Made by a program: the position numbers and the translations under genes. Below the pieces are notes generated by a model, which was given only the letters and a program-made list of their open reading frames with translations, was not told the DNA's origin and did no database searches. Shown here piece by piece: positions 29,081 to 39,658 of a DNA stretch of 64,000 bases; position 1 is the first letter of the stretch; each line of letters starts with the position of its first letter. The stretch is from Verrucomicrobiota bacterium (GTDB taxonomy: Bacteria > Verrucomicrobiota > Verrucomicrobiia > Limisphaerales > PALSA-1396): contig JACQFP010000084.1 in assembly GCA_016200005.1 (NCBI GenBank), forward strand, positions 1 through 64,000, in the 5' to 3' direction.

Positions 29081-29818
29081 TCATCCCGGTTCATTCGGAA
29101 ACTCCGCATTGGAATAGACTTCCTTCACATCGTCATGTTCTTCCAACGCGTCAATCAATCTATTTACCGCCGCGACGGCAGCGGCATCCCTCAACGGCAC
29201 CGTGAGCGCGGGCAGCGACGTCACTTCCGCCGCGGCGCATTTGACACCGTTTGCTTCGAGTTGTTTGTGCACCGTCTCGAAATGCGCCGGGTCGGTTAAA
29301 ATCTCGTAGCCTTCCGGCTCGGTTTTGAAATCCTCTGCGCCGGCTTCCAGCGCCAGTTCCATCAACTGATCCTCGTTCGCGCTGTCGCGCGGGATGACCA
29401 TCTGGCCTTTGCGTTGAAACAGGCGGCTGACCGAACCCGCCGTGGCGATTGTCCCGCCGTTTTTCGCCAGCAGGCTGCGAATTTCCGCCGCCGTGCGATT
29501 TCGATTGTCCGTGCTCAACTCCACCAGCAACGCCACGCCGTGCGGGCCATACACCTCGTAAGTCAGGTCCTCGTAATTGGCCGATTCCCCGCCGCCCGTT
29601 CCCCGCTTGATGGCGCGCTCGATGTTATCCATCGGCATGTTCGCGCTGCGGCACTTGAGCAAAGCCATCCGCAACCGCGGATTCATGGCCGGATCACCGC
29701 CGCCCAGCCTGGCCGCAATCGTGATTTCCTTGCTCAACTTCGCAAAGATTTTCGAGCGCTTGGCGTCAATGGCACCCTTGAAGTGCTTTACCTTTGCCCA
29801 TTTACTGTGACCAGCCAT
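29081..29818 (-). CDS. yebC: YebC/PmpR-family protein
   Basis: A 245-residue protein starting MAGHSKWAKVKHFKGAIDAK, the family hallmark, with NIERAIKRGTGG and PHGVALLVELSTDNRNRTAAEIR. Members act as DNA-binding regulators and some as translation factors that relieve stalling at proline runs. Length is normal. The neighbours are the HpnN-like gene downstream and ybjQ upstream, with no clear operon logic. Confidence 0.95.
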   Translation of the reverse strand: MAGHSKWAKVKHFKGAIDAKRSKIFAKLSKEITIAARLGGGDPAMNPRLRMALLKCRSANMPMDNIERAIKRGTGGGESANYEDLTYEVYGPHGVALLVELSTDNRNRTAAEIRSLLAKNGGTIATAGSVSRLFQRKGQMVIPRDSANEDQLMELALEAGAEDFKTEPEGYEILTDPAHFETVHKQLEANGVKCAAAEVTSLPALTVPLRDAAAVAAVNRLIDALEEHDDVKEVYSNAEFPNEPG

Positions 29819-29857
29819 GACTTAGAATCTTGATCTCAATCTTGAACTTGCTCTTAT

Positions 29858-30196
29858 TCAACTTCCCGCCTCCACAAACACCGCCGTGCCATAACACAAA
29901 ACCTCGGTGATGCCGGCGGAGATTTCCGTCGCGTCGTAACGGACGCCCACCACCGCGTTCGCGCCCAGTTCGCCCGCGTGCGCCAGCATCTGCCGAAACG
30001 CATCGTCCCGCGCCCGTTCACAAAGCGAAGTGTAGAGCGAGATGTTGCCGCCAAACAAACTCTGGATGCTCGCGCCAATGTTGCCAACAATCGAACGCGA
30101 GCGGACGATAATGCCCCGGACGACGCCGAACGATTTGACCACGCGATAGCCCGGCAGATCAAACGTCGTCGTCGTCAAAGGATGTGTTTGACTCAT
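29858..30196 (-). CDS. YbjQ/UPF0145 (DUF74) family protein
   Basis: A 112-residue protein with [47 protein letters not shown] and CYGTAVFVE, the standard pattern of the YbjQ heavy-metal-binding-like fold that forms pentamers. Its biological role is not settled. It lies between yebC and the divergent nfeD-floA pair. Confidence 0.92.
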   Translation of the reverse strand: MSQTHPLTTTTFDLPGYRVVKSFGVVRGIIVRSRSIVGNIGASIQSLFGGNISLYTSLCERARDDAFRQMLAHAGELGANAVVGVRYDATEISAGITEVLCYGTAVFVEAGS

Positions 30197-30389
30197 AAGT
30201 GAGCGGCATTAAACACGAGTCGCAACCGCGGAAGAAGTCTAATTTTTTTTGAAACAGAATTGTCCGCGCGGGGCGCGTGTGCCCTTGCAATCCAGCCGCG
30301 ATGTTCGGTGGTTCGTTGAACAGTAACAATTCAGGTTCAACCGAAGACCTTCCGCAATTGCACTTGCGGCCCGCTTCGCGCCGGGTATC

Positions 30390-30854
30390 ATGGGCTTCAT
30401 GGAACTCGTCATCATGCTGTTGGTGGCTGGCGCGTTGCTGTTGCTGCTGGAAACAGTGCTGCCGGGTATGATTGCGGGCATCGTCGGCATGTTGTGCCTG
30501 ATCGCCGCCATCTTCGTGGGTTACGACCGATTGGGCGTGCCGGCGGGCCACTGGGTCTTGCTGGGCGTTCTGTTTGGACTCATCATGGGCACGATTGTCT
30601 GGCTGAAATATTTTCCCACGAGTCGGCTGGCCCGGCCTTTTGTGTCGAAAAGCGCGGTGGGCGACATCGGCACGGACAGGCCGGAGTTGCTGGATCAAAC
30701 CGGCACCGCTTTCACTCATTTGCGCCCGTCCGGCACGGCGCTCATCAATGGCAAACGGGTGGACGTGGTGACGGAAGGAGCGATGATCGAGCGCGGCAAG
30801 CCGATCAAAGTGGTGGCCATCGAGGGACTGCGGGTCATCGTGCGCGAAATTTAA
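30390..30854 (+). CDS. NfeD-family membrane protein
   Basis: A 154-residue protein with three N-terminal membrane segments (MELVIMLLVAGALLLLLETV, MIAGIVGMLCLIAAIFVGY, HWVLLGVLFGLIMGTIVW) and a C-terminal OB-like NfeD domain (GTALINGKRVDVVTEGAMIERG, IKVVAIEGLRVIVREI). NfeD proteins are partners of flotillin-like scaffolds, and the next gene, 26 bases on, is floA. The Met at 30399 is an alternative start. Confidence 0.92.
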   Translation: MGFMELVIMLLVAGALLLLLETVLPGMIAGIVGMLCLIAAIFVGYDRLGVPAGHWVLLGVLFGLIMGTIVWLKYFPTSRLARPFVSKSAVGDIGTDRPELLDQTGTAFTHLRPSGTALINGKRVDVVTEGAMIERGKPIKVVAIEGLRVIVREI

Positions 30855-30880
30855 CCAACAACAAACTCAACAACTAATAT

Positions 30881-31918
30881 ATGAACACATATCCAATTCT
30901 TGTCGGCGCGATTCCAGGGCAACTGATTGTTTGGGGTATCGTCCTGGTCATCGGACTGGGGATCCTCATTTGGGCCTTCAACTTTTTGAGCATCTTCATC
31001 CGCGCGGCGGTTTCCGGGGCGCCCGTGGGGTTCTTCGAATTGATCGCGCTCAGTTTGCGCAAAGTCCCCGTCGGCATGGTCGTGGACAGCCGCATCACGG
31101 CGGTGAAGTCGGGTCTGGACGTCAGCATCGACGATCTTTCCACACACTATCTTGCCGGCGGCAATGTGGAAATGGTGGTGCTCGCACTCATCGCGGCCAA
31201 GAAAGCCAGCATTCATCTCGTGTTCGACCGCGCATGCGCGATTGACCTCGCGACGAAGGGCACGGGCAAGACCGTTCTGGAAGCGGTGAAAACCTCCGTG
31301 AACCCCAAGGTCATCGATTGCCCGAATCCCGCCTCTGGCCGCGGCACGATTGACGGCGTCGCCAAGGACGGCATCGTCGTGAAGGCCAAGGCGCGCGTGA
31401 CGGTACGCACGAACCTCGACCGCTTCGTAGGCGGCGCGACGGAGGAGACGATCATCGCCCGTGTCGGGGAAGGCATCGTCACCACCATCGGCTCGTCGGA
31501 CAGTTACAAGGTTGTGCTCGAAAACCCGGACCGCATTTCCAAGACCGTGCTCGACAAGGCGCTCGATTCAAACACCGCCTTTGAAATTCTTTCCATCGAC
31601 ATCGCCGACGTGGACGTGGGTGAAAACATCGGCGCCAAACTGCAAGCCGAACAGGCCGAAGCCAACAAACTTATCGCCCAAGCGCAAGCTGAAGTGCGCC
31701 GTGCTGCGGCTGTGGCAACAGAACAGGAAATGATCGCCCGCGTTGCGGAAATGCGCTCGCGCGTCGTGGAGGCGGAGGCGCAAGTGCCGCTGGCCATGGC
31801 CGAAGCGTTCCGCCAAGGCAATCTCGGAGTCATGGATTACTATCGGATGAAAAACATTCAGGCGGACACGGGCATGCGCGAAGGCATCGCCGGCACCGGC
31901 AGTCAGGAAAAGAAATAA
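30881..31918 (+). CDS. floA: Flotillin-like protein FloA
   Basis: A 345-residue protein: two N-terminal hydrophobic hairpin segments ([20 protein letters not shown]), an SPFH domain with [21 protein letters not shown] and [23 protein letters not shown], and an Ala/Glu-rich coiled coil ([19 protein letters not shown]). It matches the UPF0365/FloA family in plan and length. It scaffolds membrane microdomains with NfeD, encoded just upstream. Confidence 0.95.
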   Translation: MNTYPILVGAIPGQLIVWGIVLVIGLGILIWAFNFLSIFIRAAVSGAPVGFFELIALSLRKVPVGMVVDSRITAVKSGLDVSIDDLSTHYLAGGNVEMVVLALIAAKKASIHLVFDRACAIDLATKGTGKTVLEAVKTSVNPKVIDCPNPASGRGTIDGVAKDGIVVKAKARVTVRTNLDRFVGGATEETIIARVGEGIVTTIGSSDSYKVVLENPDRISKTVLDKALDSNTAFEILSIDIADVDVGENIGAKLQAEQAEANKLIAQAQAEVRRAAAVATEQEMIARVAEMRSRVVEAEAQVPLAMAEAFRQGNLGVMDYYRMKNIQADTGMREGIAGTGSQEKK

Positions 31919-31923
31919 TTGGA

Positions 31924-32631
31924 ATGTTGCCCTACATGATGCCGATGAATCCAATCGTTGGAACCATGTTCGCTGCGTTTGATTCTTTTTGGGTGATTAT
32001 AGCCATCGGCATCGGCTCGGCGATTTACAATTGGTTGCAGAAACGAAACGCGGCCGCCAATGATCAAGAGGCGCAACCACCTTCCGAGCCTCCACAACGC
32101 GGACAGGCGCCGACCCGGACGCAGCCGGCCGCTCCTCGCCAAACGAAGTCTGTGAGTTGGGAAGAGGAACTGCGCCGTTTGCTGGAAGGCGATGCACCAG
32201 CCGCGCCGCCACCTCCGCCGGTGTTCGTTTTTGAAAAAAAGCCGGCTCCTGCTCCGCCGCCAAGAGTGAGGCCCGTTGTCGAACACCCATCGTCCGCGCC
32301 AGCCCGTCCGTTGGTAACGCTCACGGAATCTTCCTCCGCTTCCCAACGGGTCGAGCAACTCAACAAGAAAGTTGAAACTCATCTCGGCCACGTCGGTTCA
32401 ATGGCCGAAGCGACTTTCGCCTTCCAAAAGGCAAGCGGACTCGATGTGGCGGTGGCGGACCGTATGAGCAAAGTCACCGGGCAGCACGTCGCGCAGGCCG
32501 CGGTGGTCAAGCACAAGACCGACTCGCCGGAAGTCGCGCAGGTTGTTTCACTGTTTCGCAACCCGCGCACGGCGCGCCAAGCGATGCTCGCTTCGTTCAT
32601 CCTCGGCCCGCCCAAGGCGTTGGAGAATTGA
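31924..32631 (+). CDS. Membrane-anchored proline-rich hypothetical protein
   Basis: A 235-residue protein starting five bases after floA stops. It has one N-terminal hydrophobic helix ([20 protein letters not shown]), a long proline-rich middle (~residues 45-140), and a C-terminal helical part ending [19 protein letters not shown], which is a typical tail of small Verrucomicrobia proteins found behind floA-like genes. The tight spacing suggests translation coupling with nfeD-floA. Function is unknown. Confidence 0.75.
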   Translation: MLPYMMPMNPIVGTMFAAFDSFWVIIAIGIGSAIYNWLQKRNAAANDQEAQPPSEPPQRGQAPTRTQPAAPRQTKSVSWEEELRRLLEGDAPAAPPPPPVFVFEKKPAPAPPPRVRPVVEHPSSAPARPLVTLTESSSASQRVEQLNKKVETHLGHVGSMAEATFAFQKASGLDVAVADRMSKVTGQHVAQAAVVKHKTDSPEVAQVVSLFRNPRTARQAMLASFILGPPKALEN

Positions 32632-32650
32632 AACTGACTCCAAAAAGATC

Positions 32651-33424
32651 ATGAAGCCAACGGCAGGTCGAGGTGAAGCCCGGCAGTTTCATTTTCGTCG
32701 TTCCGGCCCTGTTGCCTTCACTCTCATAGAACTGCTGGTGGTCATCGCCATCATTGCGATTCTGGCAGGGTTGTTGTTACCGGCGTTGAGTCGGGCGAAG
32801 GAGAAAGCCCATCGCGCCGCGTGTTTCAACAATTTGCGGCAGATCATGATCGGCTGCCATCTGTACTCCGACGAGTGGCCGGATTATTTTTATTACACCG
32901 CAAGCATCGGCGATGATGCCGCTCCACAGTCACTCTACCCGAGCTTTGTTTCCAATTATAAAACGTTTCTCTGTCCGAGTACACGCAATCAAATCAGGAC
33001 CGACGTCTTCGAAGATCCGGCAACCAAAAAGAAATTGCTCGACTTGAACAACACCTGTCATGGCGATCGTCTTTCGAAAGTTTACAAGTACGGCCACAGC
33101 TACGAGTTCTTCGGTATTTTCCAAATCGATCCTGACACTGGGCGGCGATTGCCGAATGCGACCTACCCGATCGGATTGCGGAAGTCACCCAAGACCGTCC
33201 TGAAAGGGCCGACGCGCGTCGTGATTGTGCTGGATGCCGATGATCCATTTTTGCCCGGCAACCCTGATAATAATTGTCCTGATCCCGCCAACAATCATGG
33301 CGCGAAGGGATGGAACTGGGGTTTCGCCGACGGCCATGCCGAATGGGTGCCTTGCGTCCGCACGGCCTACATGATCACCAATGGCTGGATGACCAGCGGC
33401 GAAAACTGCAAGTGCACCGATTGA
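32651..33424 (+). CDS. Prepilin-type N-terminal domain protein (DUF1559-like)
   Basis: A 257-residue protein. [20 protein letters not shown] near residue 22 is the pseudopilin helix, followed by [20 protein letters not shown] and a secreted domain with CPSTRNQIR and, near the end, [13 protein letters not shown], the family's characteristic FADGH motif. Like the 826-1806 protein, the residue before the Phe is Ala. The Met at 32651 is chosen over an upstream overlap with the previous gene. Likely exported; role unknown. Confidence 0.88.
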   Translation: MKPTAGRGEARQFHFRRSGPVAFTLIELLVVIAIIAILAGLLLPALSRAKEKAHRAACFNNLRQIMIGCHLYSDEWPDYFYYTASIGDDAAPQSLYPSFVSNYKTFLCPSTRNQIRTDVFEDPATKKKLLDLNNTCHGDRLSKVYKYGHSYEFFGIFQIDPDTGRRLPNATYPIGLRKSPKTVLKGPTRVVIVLDADDPFLPGNPDNNCPDPANNHGAKGWNWGFADGHAEWVPCVRTAYMITNGWMTSGENCKCTD

Positions 33425-33452
33425 AAAGCGGACGCGCTTCTCAGATTCGAAA

Positions 33453-33881
33453 TCACTTCGCACCTTGATCAATCCAGGCGCGGATCAACCCAATCTGCTC
33501 CTTGGTCAGTGGCGGAATCTTGTCCTTGTTGTCAGGCGGCGGCATGTAATCGTCCTCATCGCCAATATGGGCGACGTTGTGGACGAGCGTGCTCCCGGCG
33601 CTTTTCCCGGGAATGACATCCGGCCCATTCTCACCGCCCTTCAACGCCGCTTCCAGACTGTCGAGGCGAAGTTTGCTTTTCTGTTTGTCCGGCCCGTGAC
33701 ATTTGAAACAGGACTTTTCTAAGATGGGTTTGATGTCCTTGGCGTAGGTGACACCCTTTTTGTCGGAAGCGGGCGGCAGTTTGCTGACATCGACTTTTTT
33801 TTCAGCGGCAGCCACCGTGAAGACGGAGATCGCCAGCACGGAGACAATAGTGAGCGACAAGGTTAATTTGTGGTTCAACAT
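33453..33881 (-). CDS. Secreted PVC-type c-type cytochrome
   Basis: A 142-residue protein with signal peptide MLNHKLTLSLTIVSVLAISVFTVAAA and a single haem site KSCFKCHGP. Then come SKLRLDSLEAALKGGENGPDVIPGK, DEDDYMPPPDN and IRAWIDQGAK, the PSC1-type cytochrome domain also seen in the 3246 gene. It should carry electrons in the periplasm. It is on the same strand as, and just downstream of, the Gfo/Idh/MocA gene, which is a common pairing with sugar oxidoreductases in PVC bacteria. Confidence 0.92.
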   Translation of the reverse strand: MLNHKLTLSLTIVSVLAISVFTVAAAEKKVDVSKLPPASDKKGVTYAKDIKPILEKSCFKCHGPDKQKSKLRLDSLEAALKGGENGPDVIPGKSAGSTLVHNVAHIGDEDDYMPPPDNKDKIPPLTKEQIGLIRAWIDQGAK

Positions 33882-33939
33882 AAATGTGGTTTCAGTTTTC
33901 GAACATCATTTCCAAAGACGGCATGAACGTCAAAAAGAT

Positions 33940-35082
33940 TCATTTAAGTTTCGACACTTTTTCCCACTTGTTGGTCCTGGCCGATTTCAAGACGGCATCG
34001 CAGACGTATTGTGTTTCCAATGCGTCGCGGAAAGTCGGGCTGGCCGGCTTCCGGTTGCCGAGGCCGGTGAGAAAATCGGCCACTTGATGAACGAATGTGT
34101 GTTCGTAGCCGATTTGCAGACCCGGCACCCACCAGTTACCCATGTAAGGATGATCGCTGTCGGTGACGTGGATCGAGCGCCAGCCGCGCACGCGCCCCTC
34201 GTCGCGGTGCTCGAAATATTGCAGCCGATGCAAATCATGCAGGTCCCAGAAAATCGAAGCGTGTTCACCATTGATCTCGAAAGTGTAAAGCGCCTTGTGT
34301 CCGCGGGCATAGCGTGTGGATTCAAACGTGGCGAGCGAACCGTTGCTGAACCGGGCAAGGAAGGCGCAAGCGTCGTCAATGCCGACTTTTTCCACTTTGC
34401 CGGTCAACGTGTGTTGGCGTTCTTTGATGAACGTTTCGGTCATGGCGTTCACGTTGTCGATACTGCCATTCAACCAGACGGCGGTGTCGATGCAGTGCGC
34501 GAGCAGGTCGCCCGTGACGCCGCTGCCGGCGACCTTCACGTCGAGTCGCCAAAGGCCGGCACCGCCTTGCGGCAGGTCTTTCGAAATCGTCCAGTCCTGA
34601 AGAAATTTGGCGCGGTAATGGAAAATGCGACCGAGCTTGCCCTCGTCAATGAGTTGTTTGGCCAGGGTGACAGCGGGAACACGGCGGTAGTTATACCAAA
34701 CCATATTCGGCACACCGGCCTTCTCGATGGCTTTCACCATCGTTGCGCCTTCTTTGCCGTCCATCGAGAGCGGCTTTTCACATAGAATCATTTTGCCGGC
34801 CTTGGCGGCAGCGATGGCGATCTCAGCGTGGACGTTGTTCGGCGCGGCGATATCGACGAGGTCGATGTCGTCGCGCGCGATGAGTTTGCGCCAGTCCGTT
34901 TCGACGGATTCATAGCCCCACTTGCTGGCGAAGGCTTTGGCTTTCCCGGCGTCGCGCCCACAGACGGCCTTGAGGACGGGTTGATAGGGGAGGTCAAAGA
35001 AGTTGTTGACCTTGCGAAACGCGTTTGAGTGTGTCCGGCCCATGAAGCCGTAACCGATGAGTCCAAGGTTTAATTTTTTCAT
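33940..35082 (-). CDS. Gfo/Idh/MocA-family oxidoreductase
   Basis: A 380-residue protein with N-terminal Rossmann fold ([18 protein letters not shown]) and the family stretches [35 protein letters not shown] (Glu-Lys-Pro motif) and [19 protein letters not shown]. It probably reduces or oxidises a sugar or inositol derivative with NAD(P). A cytosolic form, without the twin-arginine signal many PVC members have. A truncated relative of its N-terminal part survives in the remnant at 37863-38068. Confidence 0.94.
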   Translation of the reverse strand: MKKLNLGLIGYGFMGRTHSNAFRKVNNFFDLPYQPVLKAVCGRDAGKAKAFASKWGYESVETDWRKLIARDDIDLVDIAAPNNVHAEIAIAAAKAGKMILCEKPLSMDGKEGATMVKAIEKAGVPNMVWYNYRRVPAVTLAKQLIDEGKLGRIFHYRAKFLQDWTISKDLPQGGAGLWRLDVKVAGSGVTGDLLAHCIDTAVWLNGSIDNVNAMTETFIKERQHTLTGKVEKVGIDDACAFLARFSNGSLATFESTRYARGHKALYTFEINGEHASIFWDLHDLHRLQYFEHRDEGRVRGWRSIHVTDSDHPYMGNWWVPGLQIGYEHTFVHQVADFLTGLGNRKPASPTFRDALETQYVCDAVLKSARTNKWEKVSKLK

Positions 35083-35137
35083 AGTATTGTTTGTCTGTCA
35101 GGTTGAAAAGAAACGCACCTTAAACGCAAGCTCGAAA

Positions 35138-35168
35138 AGGCTGATGAACAAAGGCTGATGAACAAGTT
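35138..35168. repeat. Two tandem copies of a 15-bp word
   Basis: The word AAGGCTGATGAACAA occurs twice in a row in the spacer between the Gfo/Idh/MocA gene and the 874-residue gene. It looks like one of the local word repeats common in this window's spacers. Confidence 0.5.
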
Positions 35169-35201
35169 GACTTTCGGGAATGAATCCTCTTAACTCCCGC
35201 T

Positions 35202-37826
35202 GTGAAAGCCTCCAACAATTTGTGTGGCGCTGCAGTGGCGCTATGGCTTGTCTTCCCCATCAAGGTTTCCGCTCAATTCTACGCGCCCGACACGGAGTAC
35301 CATGATCCGGTGCAGCGAGTGTTTGTGGTTGAAGCGGCGCGCGTATTGGCGTGGCTGGCTGGCCTTCATGGTACCAATTTGACTGAAGTTACTTATCAAT
35401 TAACGACGAAGCCAAGCCAAACCGTTTGGGAGATTCATTGGCTCGACGCTTCTCGGAAACCCGCGAAGTCGGCAGTTGTTTCATATCCGGCGGAGCGTTT
35501 AAAGGCTGGGCCTGAATTTTACCGCGCGGTTTTCAAACAATTATGGATGGCGGGTTGGAGTGGGTTATCACCGATGACTCCAAAGGAAACTCGTGAATTA
35601 TTTTGGCGGGGAGCAGAGGGGATGGGGAGCTCGCGTGAAGAAGGTCTAATGGCAGCACTGCACTTGCTCCCGAAAAGCAGAACTTCGGATTGGAATTGGC
35701 TGCCGCAACTAGCTGGCCTTTTGACCCATGCGAGTTTGCCAACCACGGCGGATCGCTTGACTCTCGACCCTGTGATTCTGGCGCGGGGGGCGACCTGGCT
35801 CGCCATCGCGGAACAAGCCGGCGCGACGTCGATGGATGACCTATGGACGCCGGTTTTGTTTCAAGCCGGTCGTGAGCGAATGGCCACCGAAATTTGGGGC
35901 AAGGCTCATCCGGTCAAATTGGAAAAGACCACAGCGCAACAGGCTGGCTGGAACATCTGGTTGCGCAAACCGACTTCCAAAGAGGTGTTTTTGTTTGCGA
36001 CCGAATCCACGAATTTTTCCATGGCGATGCCGATGCTCGCTTACGATGTTTTGGTAAACGGAACTGGACAACAGCTTGGGGACTTGATCACAGACCTGGC
36101 CGGTTCGCGGAAACAATTGTCTGCGCTGCACAATTACGCGCCACTCTTTGCAACGCGAACGAGTATTTCCGGCGGACACATTCTTAATGGAGGATGGGCC
36201 GTTTTTTCGCGGCTTGAGTGGTTGAAACTGATTTCTGCCTATGAACCAACAGTCACGGACTATCGCGATTACGCCAGCGCGCTTCAAACTGCGACCAACA
36301 CACTTTCAAAAAAACCGGCAATAAAATCGGACCGCGATGCCAGCTTGATCGGGTTTATGGAGATGGCTGCGTTACTTCGTCTGGCACACAAAGAAGGCTT
36401 AGGCATGCTCACCCCAACCGCAGTAGTCACCGCGAGGGACATTTTAAATTACGGCTGGGAAATGACCGGCCTGCAGATGGGCAGTCGCTATAGCTTTGTT
36501 GCCCATCGATGGGGTATCCCCGAACAAGGAGAAACCATTTTCAAAATCACCACCGGTGAACTGGATGGCCTTATGCCGTTCTTCAAATCGTCCAAAAACG
36601 CCAAACTTTATAATTATGCTGAATCTCTTCTGCGACTCCAAATGGTGGACGGGTTCTTTCGTCGAGTCGGATACAATGACTCGCCATTCGGTTCCAATCT
36701 TTCGCAACAGGAGCGCGCGCGATTGCTTGTCAAACGCTGTTGGCTTCGACCTCGCGACTTTGAATGGCAGGCCAGGAACTTGTGGGACGGGGAGGCGATT
36801 GGCGAGATTCCTGACTTGGCGGACGCATTGCATGACCACGGAGGTTCGCTGGCCACGGTCGAAATCTTGAACTATCTCGATTCGCTTAAGAAGGAAGTAT
36901 TACAGAAAATCCCCCGAGGCGCAGAAATGATGAATCTTTTCGCAGAAAGTCTCCCGCAGCCATCGCAGCTTTACGTGCGCTGTGTCTATACACGCAAATT
37001 CCAAGGACTGCATAATTTTGAGCGCGCACAGGAGGTGGAAAAAATTTATTGGCGCAACCCCGACTCAGGATTGGAAGATCGTGTCTTCCGCAATTACGTT
37101 GTGGCGGGTGCCTTCGAGTCTGCGCGACGCTTCTATACTCAGGCACGTAGAAACCTGATTGACCCTGTAAGTTTCTCCAACAACATGGGCAAAACTGCTT
37201 ATGTCACTGGTTATTGCTTGAAGGACCCTGCCATGCGCAAAATGGCGCTCGATGACAGCGCTTCGGGCAGTTTCTCGGACATGACCATGCATGTTTGGGA
37301 CGCCGCGGTACAAGACAATTCCAACGAGTTGGAGCAAGGCGTCCGCGATTTAATCGAGCGCTACGAAAGTAACAAGGGGAGTGACAGTGCAGCGAAACGA
37401 CTGATGAAGTTTCTTCCCCTTTTACCAGCGGTGCGCGACCCGAACAACCGTGCCCATGAAGAGGCCCTTCGGCACTTCGGCAAAGACGACTCTTGGGTTG
37501 TGTTGCGCTGGATTTGGATCGAGAAATTTAAGCTCAAGACAAATGACGCCGTTACTTTCCTTGGCGGTCGGGAAAGCGGATTATTCCAACACGTTCTGAT
37601 TTGCTACCTTGATCAAAACAAACCCGCCATGCTCGATGCTTTGAACCAATTTTTTGCCTCGCGTACCTACATCGATGAGAAAAGCGCCCTCGGCAATTTC
37701 CTCTACTACAAACTGCTGAATGAAACATCATCCCACAAAGATATTGATCTTAAACCAGCAAACAGTCTTTCGCTCCGTGAAGCGGTGTTGTCGAAACTGA
37801 AATCTACTCGTCAAGGAAAGTTCTGA
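35202..37826 (+). CDS. Large secreted hypothetical protein (874 residues)
   Basis: It starts MKASNNLCGAAVALWLVFPIKVSA, a signal peptide, and continues without membrane segments. The sequence is mostly alpha-helical with repeated aromatic helices (for example LRLQMVDGFFRRVGYNDSPFG, HVLICYLDQNKPAMLDALNQFF), suggesting a helical-repeat solenoid. I recognise no family. Codon choice here is less GC-biased than in its neighbours, which may mean an acquired gene. It is followed directly by a decayed gene remnant. Confidence 0.75.
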   Translation: MKASNNLCGAAVALWLVFPIKVSAQFYAPDTEYHDPVQRVFVVEAARVLAWLAGLHGTNLTEVTYQLTTKPSQTVWEIHWLDASRKPAKSAVVSYPAERLKAGPEFYRAVFKQLWMAGWSGLSPMTPKETRELFWRGAEGMGSSREEGLMAALHLLPKSRTSDWNWLPQLAGLLTHASLPTTADRLTLDPVILARGATWLAIAEQAGATSMDDLWTPVLFQAGRERMATEIWGKAHPVKLEKTTAQQAGWNIWLRKPTSKEVFLFATESTNFSMAMPMLAYDVLVNGTGQQLGDLITDLAGSRKQLSALHNYAPLFATRTSISGGHILNGGWAVFSRLEWLKLISAYEPTVTDYRDYASALQTATNTLSKKPAIKSDRDASLIGFMEMAALLRLAHKEGLGMLTPTAVVTARDILNYGWEMTGLQMGSRYSFVAHRWGIPEQGETIFKITTGELDGLMPFFKSSKNAKLYNYAESLLRLQMVDGFFRRVGYNDSPFGSNLSQQERARLLVKRCWLRPRDFEWQARNLWDGEAIGEIPDLADALHDHGGSLATVEILNYLDSLKKEVLQKIPRGAEMMNLFAESLPQPSQLYVRCVYTRKFQGLHNFERAQEVEKIYWRNPDSGLEDRVFRNYVVAGAFESARRFYTQARRNLIDPVSFSNNMGKTAYVTGYCLKDPAMRKMALDDSASGSFSDMTMHVWDAAVQDNSNELEQGVRDLIERYESNKGSDSAAKRLMKFLPLLPAVRDPNNRAHEEALRHFGKDDSWVVLRWIWIEKFKLKTNDAVTFLGGRESGLFQHVLICYLDQNKPAMLDALNQFFASRTYIDEKSALGNFLYYKLLNETSSHKDIDLKPANSLSLREAVLSKLKSTRQGKF

Positions 37827-37862
37827 ACTGAACCAGCTTGGTAAAAGCAAGAGAGAATTCAG

Positions 37863-38068
37863 TTACTTGGGCCATCCGTGGTTCTCGCGCACTTTAATCA
37901 TCGCGGCGAGGATGTGGTTCCACGTTTCCGGCTTCATCATCACGTCGTTCGGAAACATGCAGCCGTCCCAGCAGATATGTTTGAACCTCTTCGTCGCCTT
38001 GTCGGCGTCGCGTGCGCAGAAGGTTTTCGAGCACGGTTTGATATGAAAGGTCGAAGGAGTTGTTGGCC
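37863..38068 (-). pseudogene. Chimeric remnant: Gfo/Idh/MocA N-terminal piece joined to the C-terminus of a TIM-barrel isomerase
   Basis: Minus-strand translation of the lower part gives [17 protein letters not shown], then [20 protein letters not shown] and a stop. It closely matches the intact isomerase next door ([35 protein letters not shown]). Further upstream, in another frame, [14 protein letters not shown] matches [14 protein letters not shown] of the oxidoreductase at 33940. There is no start and the two parts are out of frame, so it is a deletion scar between paralogues of the two flanking genes. Confidence 0.7.
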
Positions 38069-38076
38069 TAGGGCAA

Positions 38077-39372
38077 TCACTTTTTTTGTTTCTTTGCGGT
38101 TTTCTTTAGGACGCGCTTTGTTGCTTTTCTGACTGTTCTCTTGGCGGAGGCTTTTGCCGGTCGTTTGGTTGGCCTCTTGGCAATCTTTTGCGGTGTCTTT
38201 TTCTTTGCGACCGGTTTGGCTTTGGCTTTGACCCTCTTTTTCATCGGTCGCTTTGCAGCTTTCTTTACTACAATCGGCTGCGGTGTTTTGGCCGGCTTGA
38301 CTTCGGCAGCTTCTTCTCGCCAGCCGTGGGCGTCACGAACCGCGATCATGGTCGCCAGAATGTCGTTCCACGTTTGTTGTTGCATCATGACGGCATTGGG
38401 GAACATGCAACCGTCCCAGCAGATGTGACGAAAATTTTTCGTGAGCTGACCCTCTTCGCCATGCAGCCAATAACCGGCATGGTGGGCGATGGTGAGTTTC
38501 CCGTTGGGATCATTGGGCAGGCAGTGATGGCCCGTTTTGTCGTGTGAGCCGGAGCCTTTGACAGTCGCGTCGTTCTGCGCCACGTGGAAATCAATGGTCC
38601 AGGGACGAAGCGCCTCCGTGAGCGTTTTCAATGCTGCGTCCAGCCGATGCGGATCGGACCAATCCCAGTCCGGCGGGAGAATCGCGTCTTCCGTGGCGTT
38701 GTAGCCAAGGATGTAAAGAAGCGTGTGCGCCATGTCGGCCTGGAAGCCGAGCGTCTTCGGCCGGTTCACTCGCTCAAGCAGGTCCACCATCTTTTTCCAA
38801 CTGTGCATGCCGCCCCAACAAATCTCGCCTTCCGCCGCGAGGCGTTCGCCATAATCTTCGGCCACGTCACACGCTTCATTAAACGTCCCGGCAATTTTCC
38901 TTTGATTCGTTTCAGGGTCCTTGGCCCAATCCGCGACGCCGGCAGCGGAGTCAATGCGCACAACGCCGTAAGGTCGAACGCCAAGATCACGCAGTTTTTT
39001 GGCGATGCGACACGCTTTGCGAACTTGTTCCAGAAACTGCTTGCGTTCTTCGTCGTTGCCCATGGCGGAGCCGCCTCCAGTGGGCGGCCACACTGGCGCG
39101 ACGACCGAGCCGACAACAAATCCTTTTGCGCGAATCTTGTCAGCAAGCTTTTTTAGATCGTCGTCACTGGAATCAATGCTGACGTGGGGATCGAACAGGA
39201 ACAGGTCCACGCCGTCGAACTTGATGCCGTCCACCTCCGCTTTGGCCGTGAGGTCGAGCATCGTGTCGAGGTCGATGCCCGGTTCAGCCCCGGGACTGCC
39301 CTTGCCGACGAGGCCGGGCCACATGGCATTGTGAAGTTTGGGATAATTGCTATGGCTGTGTTGTGCGCTCAT
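38077..39372 (-). CDS. Xylose-isomerase-like TIM-barrel sugar isomerase with histone-like basic tail
   Basis: A 431-residue protein. Residues 1-~345 form an AP-endonuclease-2/xylose-isomerase-type barrel with [38 protein letters not shown] and [19 protein letters not shown], ending at the conserved [12 protein letters not shown]. The last ~75 residues are almost only Lys, Ala, Arg, Pro and Thr, with repeats such as [19 protein letters not shown]. This is an H1-like nucleic-acid-binding tail. The barrel probably isomerises or epimerises a sugar; the tail is unexpected and may have been added by 3' end fusion. The remnant at 37863 ends at HGWPK, without it. Confidence 0.88.
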   Translation of the reverse strand: MSAQHSHSNYPKLHNAMWPGLVGKGSPGAEPGIDLDTMLDLTAKAEVDGIKFDGVDLFLFDPHVSIDSSDDDLKKLADKIRAKGFVVGSVVAPVWPPTGGGSAMGNDEERKQFLEQVRKACRIAKKLRDLGVRPYGVVRIDSAAGVADWAKDPETNQRKIAGTFNEACDVAEDYGERLAAEGEICWGGMHSWKKMVDLLERVNRPKTLGFQADMAHTLLYILGYNATEDAILPPDWDWSDPHRLDAALKTLTEALRPWTIDFHVAQNDATVKGSGSHDKTGHHCLPNDPNGKLTIAHHAGYWLHGEEGQLTKNFRHICWDGCMFPNAVMMQQQTWNDILATMIAVRDAHGWREEAAEVKPAKTPQPIVVKKAAKRPMKKRVKAKAKPVAKKKTPQKIAKRPTKRPAKASAKRTVRKATKRVLKKTAKKQKK

Positions 39373-39658
39373 AAAACAGTTTGGTTTGGAAAGTCCGGCG
39401 AAAGGTTAACAAGGAGACTTTTTCAATCAATGCCAAATTGACCAGGCGTGAATTTATTCGCAGCGCGGGGCCGCCATCGGGCTTCATTGATCCAGCCGCC
39501 CCGAGCCGCCACGAAATTTTAATACGCCTTCTGGATCCTTCACAACTGAATCGGTCGGCGTTTTTGTAATGAGAGATTGACAACCCGGCCTCGTAGGGAA
39601 TAGTGAGGAGCCTTCTTGTGTGCAAACCGCACCGGGGAAGCAAAAAACCCATTCGTCG

